Below, piece by piece: positions 1-5,614 of a stretch of DNA of 6,158 nucleotides. The notes under the pieces were generated by a model that ran no database searches, was not told where the DNA came from, and saw nothing but the letters and a program-made list of their open reading frames with translations. The position numbers and the translations under genes are program-made. Within the stretch, counting starts at the first letter, position 1. Every line of letters starts with the position of its first letter. Location of the stretch: the NCBI GenBank assembly GCA_015487985.1, contig WFOP01000053.1, positions 1 to 6,158 on the forward strand, in the 5' to 3' direction. Source of the stretch: Hyphomicrobiales bacterium. Lineage in GTDB: Bacteria; Pseudomonadota; Alphaproteobacteria; Rhizobiales; Devosiaceae.

Positions 1-117
1 AATTCAAGAATAATTCTGATAATTGTTATCATTCTGGGGGTGGTTCTTTTTACCCAGCGAGACAATATCGTCACACAATCACGCATTGATACACCGATTG
101 AAACCTCAGCCACATGA
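1..117 (+). CDS. C-terminal end of an unrecognised membrane protein (partial at left edge)
   Basis: Frame 1 is open from the first base to a TGA at 115-117, giving the last 38 residues of a protein that starts outside the window. The visible part begins NSR, then has a strongly hydrophobic stretch of about 14 Ile/Leu/Val-rich residues (residues 4-17), then a polar tail (TQRDNIVTQSRIDTPIETSAT). This looks like one transmembrane helix followed by a short soluble tail. No domain can be recognised. It is on the same strand as mbfA, with 106 nt between the stop and the mbfA start, and a separate promoter lies in that gap, so co-transcription is not needed. The open frame plus the sensible helix-and-tail pattern is the only support. 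It could be a small single-pass protein or the tail of a larger one. Confidence 0.55.
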   Translation, partial: NSRIILIIVIILGVVLFTQRDNIVTQSRIDTPIETSAT

Positions 118-153
118 ATAAAACCAGCCGTATTTTCTCGCATCAATTACCGG

Positions 154-181
154 TTGGCAAGCCGGGGAATTAGTTTAGAAT
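154..181 (+). promoter_or_regulatory. Candidate sigma70-type promoter of mbfA
   Basis: A -35-like TTGGCA (154-159, one mismatch to TTGACA) and a -10-like TAGAAT (176-181, one mismatch to TATAAT) are separated by 16 nt. Transcription would begin near 188 and leave a leader of about 35 nt before the mbfA ATG at 224. The match was found by eye. The start site is predicted, not measured. Confidence 0.5.
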
Positions 182-190
182 TATTATTCA
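174..190 (+). promoter_or_regulatory. Candidate Irr box (iron control element) over the mbfA -10
   Basis: The left half TTTAGAA (174-180) is an exact match to the alphaproteobacterial Irr/ICE consensus TTTAGAA-N3-TTCTAAA. After a 3-nt gap, the right half TTATTCA matches only 4 of 7 positions. The element covers the predicted -10, where bound Irr would block transcription. In Bradyrhizobium and Agrobacterium mbfA is known to be repressed by Irr when iron is low, and that fits. The degenerate right half keeps confidence modest. Confidence 0.4.
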
Positions 191-223
191 AGCAAGATTT
201 AAGTGATTTGAAAGGCCCTCCAA

Positions 224-1207
224 ATGTTTGCGCGTCTGCTTCAGCCCAACAAACGTGACTTTTCCTCCCTCAGCGAACAGGAAATCCTCTCTTTGGCAAT
301 TTCAGCGGAGGAGGAAGACGGGCGCATTTATGCCGCCTATGCCGATAAATTGCGCGATACGTTTCCAGGTTCTGCAGCGCTGTTTGAGGGAATGGCCAGG
401 GAAGAAAATGAACATCGCCGGGTTTTACTGGATATGTACAGGGCCAAATTCGGCGACAACCTGATACCAATCAAGCGCGAGCATGTTCGCGGCTTTATCC
501 CGCGCAAACCCCTGTGGCTGATGGAACATTTTGACATCGAAACCGTACGGCAGCAGGTTTGGGAGATGGAGGTTTCAGCCCAGAATTTTTACCTGAGTGC
601 AGCAAAACAGGTCAACGATGTTCAAACGCGCAAGCTGTTGGGGGATCTGGCCGAGCAGGAGGTTTCACACCAGAAAACCGCCGATGAGCTGGAGGCGGCA
701 CATTTAGGGGATGAAGAAAAGGACGAAGAAAAACTGGCGGCACATCGCCAGTTTGTTTTAACCTATGTGCAGCCCGGTCTGGCGGGACTGATGGATGGTT
801 CCGTTTCAACGCTGGCCCCCGTGTTTGCCGCCGCTTTTGCCACCGGTTCAACCTATCAGACCTTTCTGGTGGGGTTGGCGGCGGCCATAGGCGCGGGCAT
901 TTCCATGGGCTTCACCGAGGCAGCATCGGACGATGGCAAGCTGACCGGTCGCGGCTCTCCCATCAAACGGGGTTTGGCCGCCGGTATTATGACCACAATC
1001 GGGGGGCTGGGGCACGCCCTGCCCTATCTGATCACTGATTTCTGGACGGCAACCTATGTGGCCATCCTGGTTGTGCTGATTGAACTTTGGGCCATTGCCT
1101 TTATCCAAAGCAAATATATGTCCACCCCGTTCTGGCGCGCCGTTTTTCAGGTGGTTGTTGGCGGCTCACTTGTATTTGCGGCCGGGATATTGATCGGCAG
1201 TGCGTAG
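224..1207 (+). CDS. mbfA: MbfA: membrane-bound ferritin-like / VIT1-family iron exporter
   Basis: This 327-residue protein joins two domains. Residues about 15-160 form a rubrerythrin/ferritin-like four-helix diiron domain. Its candidate metal ligands are E29/E30/E31, the E61-x-x-H64 pair, E114/E116 and the E146-x-x-H149 pair. Residues about 178-327 form a VIT1/CCC1-type membrane domain with the family signature PGLAGLMDGSVSTLAP (184-199), a conserved GISMGFTEA segment with E231, the SDDGxLTGRG loop (234-243) and several hydrophobic helices. This fusion and length are typical of alphaproteobacterial MbfA. MbfA exports iron across the inner membrane and protects against iron and peroxide stress, the ferritin domain binding Fe(II) on the cytoplasmic side. 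The ATG at 224 has a weak AAAGG ribosome site at 211-215. The next gene overlaps its last 8 nt. Family assignment is strong; the physiological role is transferred from characterised homologues. Confidence 0.93.
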   Translation: MFARLLQPNKRDFSSLSEQEILSLAISAEEEDGRIYAAYADKLRDTFPGSAALFEGMAREENEHRRVLLDMYRAKFGDNLIPIKREHVRGFIPRKPLWLMEHFDIETVRQQVWEMEVSAQNFYLSAAKQVNDVQTRKLLGDLAEQEVSHQKTADELEAAHLGDEEKDEEKLAAHRQFVLTYVQPGLAGLMDGSVSTLAPVFAAAFATGSTYQTFLVGLAAAIGAGISMGFTEAASDDGKLTGRGSPIKRGLAAGIMTTIGGLGHALPYLITDFWTATYVAILVVLIELWAIAFIQSKYMSTPFWRAVFQVVVGGSLVFAAGILIGSA

Positions 1208-2171
1208 AGCTGATTTCCTTAGCCTGCCGGTGCCGGAACTGCCGCCGGTGCGCTATGTGGCGCGTGGTTATTATACATCAGCCTATTATGTGGTTGAGCC
1301 AAAACGCATGTCGGGAAATGAAGGGGTTGCGCCACCGCAATCAGAGGAAAAATTTGACCCCGAGCTTGAGCCGGATTATTTTGAAGAGTTCGGATACCCA
1401 AAATCCGCTCCGACCCCACAAACAACAAAACACGAAGAATACCAAACAATCGTGTTGTGCCACGGGCTGGCAGCAAACGGGCTGCAGTTTGTTGCAGATG
1501 CACATTTTTTTGCCGCACAGGGATTTCGCGTTATTGTGCCGGATTTGCGCGGGCATGGACGCTCGGTGGCCCCCGAAGAGCGTAGCAATGAGGATTTTTC
1601 CCTTGTCCAGATGTCCGCCGACCTGCTGGCAATCATGGACCAAGAGAGGGCCGGTTCCGTTCATTGGGTAGGTAATTCCCTAGGGGGTATTCTGGCCCTT
1701 TGCATAATTGAAAATCATCAGGACCGCCTGGCCAGTTTCACCAGTTTCGGCACCAGCTATTCCCTTTCTGCGCCATCCTTTGTGGTGCCTGCTTTCAGGG
1801 GCATTTACCGCCTGTTGGGAGCCGAACTCCTGGCCAGAATAGCGGCCCCGCTAACCTGTGCAAACAAGAACGCGCAAAGTATTGTTTATGCCATGTTGCA
1901 TGAAATGGATGTTGATGCAGTGGTACGCATACTCCCCCATGTCGCCAATTATGACCTTATTTCAAGTGCAGTAAATTTTGACGGACCCATAATGATAATT
2001 CGCGGCAAAAATGATCACTCAGTGAACCAGGCCTTAAAACCAACCCTCGCCAGCATGGCAAGCGCCAAAAGCTTTGAGCTGGTGGATATTGTCGATGCAG
2101 GCCACTGCGCCAATCTGGATCAGCCACAAATAGTGCGTGAGGCAATATTGAATTTTATTGGCGGGGGCTGA
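1200..2171 (+). CDS. Alpha/beta hydrolase, substrate unknown
   Basis: A 323-residue soluble alpha/beta-hydrolase-fold enzyme with the full catalytic set in order: oxyanion-hole HG (88-89), DLRGHGRS after strand 4 (115-122), nucleophile elbow GNSLGG with S160, acid D272 in RGKNDHS, and H302 in DAGHCANLD. It could be an esterase, lipase or C-C bond hydrolase; the sequence does not decide. The HG motif comes unusually late because residues about 38-80 form an acidic, proline-rich insertion (many E, D, P) before the core resumes at YQTIVLCHG. The start chosen is GTG at 1200, the first start after an in-frame TGA at 1191-1193. It overlaps the mbfA stop by 8 nt and has no clear Shine-Dalgarno sequence, so translation is probably coupled to mbfA. 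An internal ATG at 1308 would remove the N-terminal Tyr-rich segment and also lacks a ribosome site. No signal peptide is seen. Confidence 0.85.
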   Translation: MRRADFLSLPVPELPPVRYVARGYYTSAYYVVEPKRMSGNEGVAPPQSEEKFDPELEPDYFEEFGYPKSAPTPQTTKHEEYQTIVLCHGLAANGLQFVADAHFFAAQGFRVIVPDLRGHGRSVAPEERSNEDFSLVQMSADLLAIMDQERAGSVHWVGNSLGGILALCIIENHQDRLASFTSFGTSYSLSAPSFVVPAFRGIYRLLGAELLARIAAPLTCANKNAQSIVYAMLHEMDVDAVVRILPHVANYDLISSAVNFDGPIMIIRGKNDHSVNQALKPTLASMASAKSFELVDIVDAGHCANLDQPQIVREAILNFIGGG

Positions 2172-2192
2172 GTGACCTCTGACTGACAAATA

Positions 2193-2282
2193 ATTGAACA
2201 AAAATTCAGAACCCGGTTTTTTGAATTTAAGCCACACAGGTTTTTCTTGTTCAATCCGCTCAAGTGACTAAACTTGTTCAAT
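2193..2282. repeat. Three copies of TTGTTCAAT upstream of the LytTR gene
   Basis: The 9-mer TTGTTCAAT occurs directly at 2247-2255 and 2274-2282 (both preceded by C) and inverted, as ATTGAACAA, at 2193-2201. The start-to-start distances are 54 and 27 nt, both multiples of 27. All three lie in the 160-nt gap between the hydrolase and the LytTR regulator. A nearby inverted repeat AAATTCA / TGAATTT (2202-2208 / 2222-2228) flanks an AACCCGGTT core and could form a weak hairpin at the end of the mbfA-hydrolase transcript. LytTR proteins usually bind short direct repeats, so these are candidate binding sites, though their spacing differs from the usual 20-22 bp. Confidence 0.5.
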
Positions 2283-2290
2283 AAGAACAA
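2274..2290. promoter_or_regulatory. 17-bp palindromic operator candidate, TTGTTC-N5-GAACAA
   Basis: A perfect 6-5-6 inverted repeat includes the third TTGTTCAAT copy. A -10-like TATATT lies at 2307-2312, and no good -35 exists 16-18 nt upstream of it. The palindrome ends where the -35 would be expected, an arrangement typical of an activator-dependent or autoregulated promoter. Which protein binds is not shown; the adjacent LytTR regulator is the simplest candidate. Confidence 0.45.
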
Positions 2291-2331
2291 AACAATAAAA
2301 CAACCTTATATTGCGGGGGCTTGGCAGGTTC

Positions 2332-3099
2332 GTGAAAACCAGTGCATTTCAACTCACACTTCGCGAACTGCGGACACAGATTTCTTCTGCGCGCACATGG
2401 GCAATACTCGGTGTTGTGGCCCTTATCCTTGGCCTGTCCGGCCCCTTTCAGACCTTTGAATATCTGGCTCTGGCTCCCCGGCTGGCCTATTGGATGTTCA
2501 TGAGCAGCGCCTCTTTTTGGGTGGGTAATTTCTTTGGCACCTGGGCACATAATGTCTGCGTAAACAGAAAAGTGCCTTTTTTTGCCCGGTTTGTAATCGT
2601 GGGAATTTCTGCGGGCATACCCGTTGCCATGCTGGTCACTTTACTGAATCTGATGGTCTTGAACTATGGCTATGACGCCAGTTCAATACTGACTTTGGGG
2701 ATATATTGCATCGGCATTGCGTTCGCGGTCACGGGGATATTTGAGCTTTTTCATCAAAGTTCAAAAACCAATGAGGCGCCTCAGGTGACCAAAATCCTCT
2801 CCAGAGTTCCCGTTGAAAAACGCGGGAAACTGATTTCCATGTCGGTGCAGGATCACTATGTGGAAATTGTCACCAGCCGGGGCACCCATCTGACGCTGAT
2901 GCGATTAAGTGACGCCATTTCTGAAACGCAAGGAACACAAGGGTTGCAAATCCACCGTTCCCACTGGGTCGCACAAAATGCCATTAAGTCCGTGCAAAGA
3001 AAAGGCGGCAAAACGTTTGTTGTAACTGAAAACAGGCAGGAACTGCCCGTAAGCCGCACATATATCAAACCCCTCAGGGACGCGGGCCTGTTGGTTTGA
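2332..3099 (+). CDS. Membrane-anchored LytTR-family transcription regulator
   Basis: Numbered from the GTG at 2332, this is a 255-residue protein. Four hydrophobic helices are visible at about 23-41, 50-71, 86-110 and 118-140. They are followed by a short linker and a LytTR DNA-binding domain at about 155-250. The domain shows the typical DHYVEI strand (174-179), IHRSHWVA (207-214, the conserved HRSxWV core) and LPVSRTYIKPLR near the end. There is no receiver domain, so it looks like a one-component sensor in which the membrane part controls the DNA-binding part; the signal is unknown. An in-frame TTG at 2311 is also possible, but it overlaps the candidate -10 and has no ribosome site. The GTG has GGCAGG at 2323-2328, though its spacing is short. 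Upstream repeats suggest autoregulation. Membrane LytTR proteins of this layout are known in alphaproteobacteria but mostly uncharacterised. Confidence 0.87.
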   Translation: MKTSAFQLTLRELRTQISSARTWAILGVVALILGLSGPFQTFEYLALAPRLAYWMFMSSASFWVGNFFGTWAHNVCVNRKVPFFARFVIVGISAGIPVAMLVTLLNLMVLNYGYDASSILTLGIYCIGIAFAVTGIFELFHQSSKTNEAPQVTKILSRVPVEKRGKLISMSVQDHYVEIVTSRGTHLTLMRLSDAISETQGTQGLQIHRSHWVAQNAIKSVQRKGGKTFVVTENRQELPVSRTYIKPLRDAGLLV

Positions 3100-3106
3100 T
3101 CACATT

Positions 3107-3172
3107 TTGGCACTGCCGATAATCTCTAACTTGATGCAGCCATTATAACGCTCCATACTGCATTTGTGCCAA
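3107..3172. repeat. Nested inverted repeats in the leader of the aldo/keto reductase gene
   Basis: TTGGCAC (3107-3113) pairs with GTGCCAA (3166-3172). Inside it, ATGCAG (3134-3139) pairs with CTGCAT (3158-3163). A -10-like TATAAC sits in the inner loop at 3144-3149, without a convincing -35. The 95-nt gap 3100-3194 must hold the promoter of the downstream run or lie within a transcript from the LytTR gene. No U-tract follows, so this is not an obvious terminator. The pairing may be chance. Confidence 0.25.
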
Positions 3173-3194
3173 TCGGGGCCTCAAAGGAAATCGC

Positions 3195-4232
3195 ATGACC
3201 TACAAAGCATCCCCCAGCCGTTACCAGACAATGCAATATCGATATTGCGGTAAATCCGGTCTCAAGCTTCCCATAATTTCCCTCGGTCTTTGGCAGAATT
3301 TTGGTGGAAACCGGGATCATGCCAGCGCTGTGGAAATCCTGGGACACGCCTTTGACGCCGGCATCACCCATTTTGATCTGGCAAACAATTATGGACCCCC
3401 GGCGGGAGCGTCGGAGGAATTGTTTGGCAATATTCTGGCAGAAGAATTTGCCCCCTATCGTGATGAGATGATTATTTCAAGCAAGGCAGGGTATAATATG
3501 TGGCCCGGCCCCTATGGAGAGTTTGGCTCGCGTAAATATCTGATTGCCTCATGTGATCAGAGCCTGAAACGGATGGGACTTGATTATGTGGATATCTTTT
3601 ATTCCCATCGCTATGACCCCAACACCCCCCTGGAAGAAACCATGGGGGCGCTGGCCTCTCTTTACAAGGCAGGCAAGGCGCTTTATGTGGGCATTTCCAG
3701 CTATCCGGAAAAGCAGACACGCAAGGCGGTCAAAATCCTTCAAAACATGGGGGTTCCCTGCACTATTCATCAGCCTTCCTATTCAATGATAAACCGCTGG
3801 ATTGAAGAAGATGGAACCATCAATACCTGCGAGCATCTGGGGCTTGGAATCATCGCCTTTTCACCGCTGACCCAGGGCGTGCTTTCGGGAAAATACGGTG
3901 CGGGAATTCAGGAAGGAACGCGGGCGGGAAATAAAAACAGCTCTGTTCTCCCCAGCCATATCAACAAGGAAATTGTGCAGGCGGTTGAAGAATTGCGCCC
4001 TATTGCCGAGGCGCGCAATCAAACCCTTGTGCAGTTGGCACTGGCCTGGGTCCTTCGGCGCCGGGAATTGACCTCGGCATTGATCGGGGTCCGCAATCTG
4101 GAACAATTGCAGGACTGCCTGGGGGTTCTGAACAATCTTGAGCTTTCTCAAGAGGAAATTGATGCAATTGACAACATCACTCAGCCCGTGCTGATGGAAC
4201 TATTGCCCATCCCGGCAGGCTGGTTGCGGTAG
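3195..4232 (+). CDS. gpr: YghZ/Gpr-type aldo/keto reductase (L-glyceraldehyde 3-phosphate reductase family)
   Basis: This 345-residue, (beta/alpha)8-barrel NADPH-dependent oxidoreductase is close in length and sequence to E. coli YghZ (Gpr, AKR14; also named mgrA in annotations). Recognisable family blocks are QYRYCGKSGLKLP (14-26), THFDLANNYGPP (58-69), MWPGPYG (102-108), SLKRMGLDYVDIFYSHR (123-139) and GKALYVGISSYP. The aldo/keto reductase tetrad is complete: D61, Y66, K97, H138. The cofactor-binding SALIGVRNLEQL segment lies near the C-terminus. E. coli Gpr reduces L-glyceraldehyde 3-phosphate and methylglyoxal, so a detoxifying role in the cytoplasm is likely, but the exact substrate here is inferred. 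The ATG at 3195 has a good AAAGGAAA ribosome site at 3183-3190. The next gene starts 12 nt after its stop, indicating an operon. Confidence 0.92.
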   Translation: MTYKASPSRYQTMQYRYCGKSGLKLPIISLGLWQNFGGNRDHASAVEILGHAFDAGITHFDLANNYGPPAGASEELFGNILAEEFAPYRDEMIISSKAGYNMWPGPYGEFGSRKYLIASCDQSLKRMGLDYVDIFYSHRYDPNTPLEETMGALASLYKAGKALYVGISSYPEKQTRKAVKILQNMGVPCTIHQPSYSMINRWIEEDGTINTCEHLGLGIIAFSPLTQGVLSGKYGAGIQEGTRAGNKNSSVLPSHINKEIVQAVEELRPIAEARNQTLVQLALAWVLRRRELTSALIGVRNLEQLQDCLGVLNNLELSQEEIDAIDNITQPVLMELLPIPAGWLR

Positions 4233-4244
4233 CGGGAGAATAAA

Positions 4245-4865
4245 ATGAACCATTGTGTTTTGCCTCTGTTCATTCGAACCCTTGTTCTAATCGGTCTGTT
4301 CAGCCAGCCGAATCTGGCCCTTTCCAAAGAAAAACCTGTTGAAAAATCAGACGTGGCCGATGTTGCTCTACTGGGCAAACAGGAAGTTTCAGAACTGCTT
4401 CAAGAAGGGGCGTTCTGGTGCATGCTGCCGGAGGGAACCACCTGCCTGTTCACCAGCGAGGTAACTTTTTCCGATGATACCAATTTCGTTTATCTGGTAA
4501 TATCGGAATGGGAGGACGGGGTGATTTTCAAAGAATACTATAATGCCTATCTCAGGGATGATGGCACTTTGTGTGAACCGGCAATCTTGAATTTCAGCAA
4601 AATGGGCTGGACAGACCTTCACGGGGTTCCTGTTGATGGGGAAACGCTGGAAAAATATAAATCCGAACTAAGCGACTGGTTCGGGCCAGAGGAAAAACCT
4701 GACCGATGTTTTCGCTATGGATATGTTGATCCGGGCAATACCGAATCCCTCACCCAGTTTACCGTCCTGGAAAATGGCAAGTTAGTCGAACCCATTCCGT
4801 TTTTTGTAGACCTGTCGGACAACGCATCGCGGGACCATTTCCTGCGGTTGGGGAATGATAACTAG
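4245..4865 (+). CDS. Unrecognised exported protein with four cysteines
   Basis: I do not recognise this 206-residue protein. It begins with a signal peptide: MNHCVLPLFIRT, a hydrophobic core LVLIGLFSQ, and a likely signal peptidase I site around A25 (PNLA-LS) or two residues later. The mature part is acidic and rich in aromatic residues, with cysteines at 59, 67, 110 and 155, an even number suited to two disulfides in the periplasm. C59-x7-C67 sits in a WCMLPEGTTC segment, and the last part (CFRYGYVDPGN) looks like beta structure. The C4 in the signal peptide is too early for a lipobox, so a lipoprotein is unlikely. The ATG at 4245 has GGGAG at 4234-4238. It sits 12 nt after the reductase gene and directly abuts the Crp/Fnr gene, so all three are probably co-transcribed. 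The coding call is firm; the function is unknown. Confidence 0.85.
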   Translation: MNHCVLPLFIRTLVLIGLFSQPNLALSKEKPVEKSDVADVALLGKQEVSELLQEGAFWCMLPEGTTCLFTSEVTFSDDTNFVYLVISEWEDGVIFKEYYNAYLRDDGTLCEPAILNFSKMGWTDLHGVPVDGETLEKYKSELSDWFGPEEKPDRCFRYGYVDPGNTESLTQFTVLENGKLVEPIPFFVDLSDNASRDHFLRLGNDN

Positions 4866-5513
4866 GTGCAAAACTGGACATTAAATGCGCTGGGCCTTGA
4901 GAACCTGGATGGCAACGCGCGAGAAAAACTGGCAGGCCTGACGCCGGTTGTATTGCCGCAGGGGCATATATTGTTCCGGCCCGGAGATGAAGTTCTGGGG
5001 TTTGTGCTGGCTCTTTCGGGGCGGGTTGGTGTTTATCTGACTGGCCCCAACGGACGCGAGTTACTGCTCTATTCGGTGGTGCCGGGGGAAACCTGTGTGC
5101 AGACAACTCTGGGCCTGTTGGGGGAGCAGCATTATACCGGGGAAGCGATTGCGGAAACTGATATTTCAGTCGTTCTGGTCCCCAAGGACATGTTTTGTGA
5201 TCTGGTTGCTCAATCAACTGAGTTCCGCACTTTTGTTTTTCGCGCCTTTGCCGATCGCCTGCAAACTGTCATGCATGTACTGGAAAAAGTGGCCTTTGAA
5301 ACCATTGAAGCACGCCTTGCCCAAATTCTGCTCAGTCGCGCCAGCAACAAACAGGTTCATGCAACCCATCAGGAACTGGCCACCGCGATTGGCTCTTCAC
5401 GCGAGGTCGTTTCCCGGCGAATCGAATTGCTGGTGCGCGCCGGCATTGTTGCGCAAGACCGTGGAATGGTAAAAATCCTGAATATAAATGCCCTGAAAAA
5501 ACGCGCTGAATAA
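4866..5513 (+). CDS. Crp/Fnr-family transcription regulator with a cysteine in the effector domain
   Basis: A 215-residue regulator. Residues about 8-120 are a cyclic-nucleotide-binding-like beta-roll (LPQGHILFRPGDE at 30-42, LSGRVGVYL at 50-58, VPGE at 72-75). Next comes a dimerisation helix (about 120-145) and a winged helix-turn-helix (about 148-205) with HQELATAIGSSREVVSRRIELL. The recognition helix carries R179-E180-x-x-S183-R184, which resembles FNR (E-x-x-S-R), so a TTGA/TCAA- or GTGA/TCAC-type half site is plausible. The cAMP pocket pattern of CRP (GE-L then RS) is missing; instead there is PGETCVQTT with C77, and another Cys at 111. There is no N-terminal FNR iron-sulfur cysteine cluster. 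A redox or sulfur-species signal is therefore possible, but that is inference. GTG at 4866 follows the previous TAG with no gap; GGGGA at 4850-4854 is its likely ribosome site. Confidence 0.9.
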   Translation: MQNWTLNALGLENLDGNAREKLAGLTPVVLPQGHILFRPGDEVLGFVLALSGRVGVYLTGPNGRELLLYSVVPGETCVQTTLGLLGEQHYTGEAIAETDISVVLVPKDMFCDLVAQSTEFRTFVFRAFADRLQTVMHVLEKVAFETIEARLAQILLSRASNKQVHATHQELATAIGSSREVVSRRIELLVRAGIVAQDRGMVKILNINALKKRAE

Positions 5514-5536
5514 CCGGAATTATATTTGGCGTTCTT

Positions 5537-5551
5537 GGTGACCATGTCACC
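5537..5551. promoter_or_regulatory. Palindromic operator candidate GGTGAC-CAT-GTCACC
   Basis: A perfect 6-3-6 inverted repeat lies in the 101-nt gap between the Crp/Fnr gene and the DUF2892 gene. Its TGA...TCA cores resemble Crp/Fnr half sites, but they are separated by 5 rather than the canonical 6 bases. Its centre (5544) is about 41 nt upstream of the start site predicted from the promoter at 5550-5578, the class II activator position. No T-run follows, so a terminator is less likely. Confidence 0.5.
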
Positions 5552-5578
5552 GACAGGGGGGAGCATTTATGCTAGTAT
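5550..5578 (+). promoter_or_regulatory. Candidate promoter of the DUF2892 gene
   Basis: CCGACA (5550-5555) and TAGTAT (5573-5578) are spaced by 17 nt, each matching 4 of 6 sigma70 consensus positions. Such a weak promoter would suit activation by a protein bound to the palindrome that overlaps its -35. The predicted start is near 5585. Confidence 0.35.
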
Positions 5579-5614
5579 GCCCCATCTGCTCGCATTCAAA
5601 AGAGGAATTACACC

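Noticed and set aside
17..31. TGATAATTGTTATCA, a perfect palindrome matching TGA-N9-TCA (RirA/Fur-like iron box)
   Set aside because: It lies inside the partial coding region, where Ile/Val codons (ATA ATT GTT ATC ATT) create it naturally, and about 140 nt upstream of the predicted mbfA promoter. It could be functional, but chance from hydrophobic codons is the simpler explanation.
150..165. Hairpin CCGGTT-GGCA-AGCCGG as a terminator of the upstream gene
   Set aside because: The stem is short with one G-T pair, no T-run follows, and it contains the proposed -35 of mbfA.
1087..1671. 194-codon open frame on the plus strand overlapping mbfA and the hydrolase
   Set aside because: It runs in another frame across two well-supported genes, is rich in Cys, Arg and Trp, and shows no domain.
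2311..2331. TTG at 2311 as the start of the LytTR gene
   Set aside because: It overlaps the candidate -10 and lacks a ribosome site, whereas the GTG at 2332 has GGCAGG upstream. The alternative cannot be fully excluded.
4759..5217. 152-codon open frame on the minus strand
   Set aside because: It is antisense to the exported-protein and Crp/Fnr genes, has a Pro/His/Ala-rich low-information translation, and no motif.
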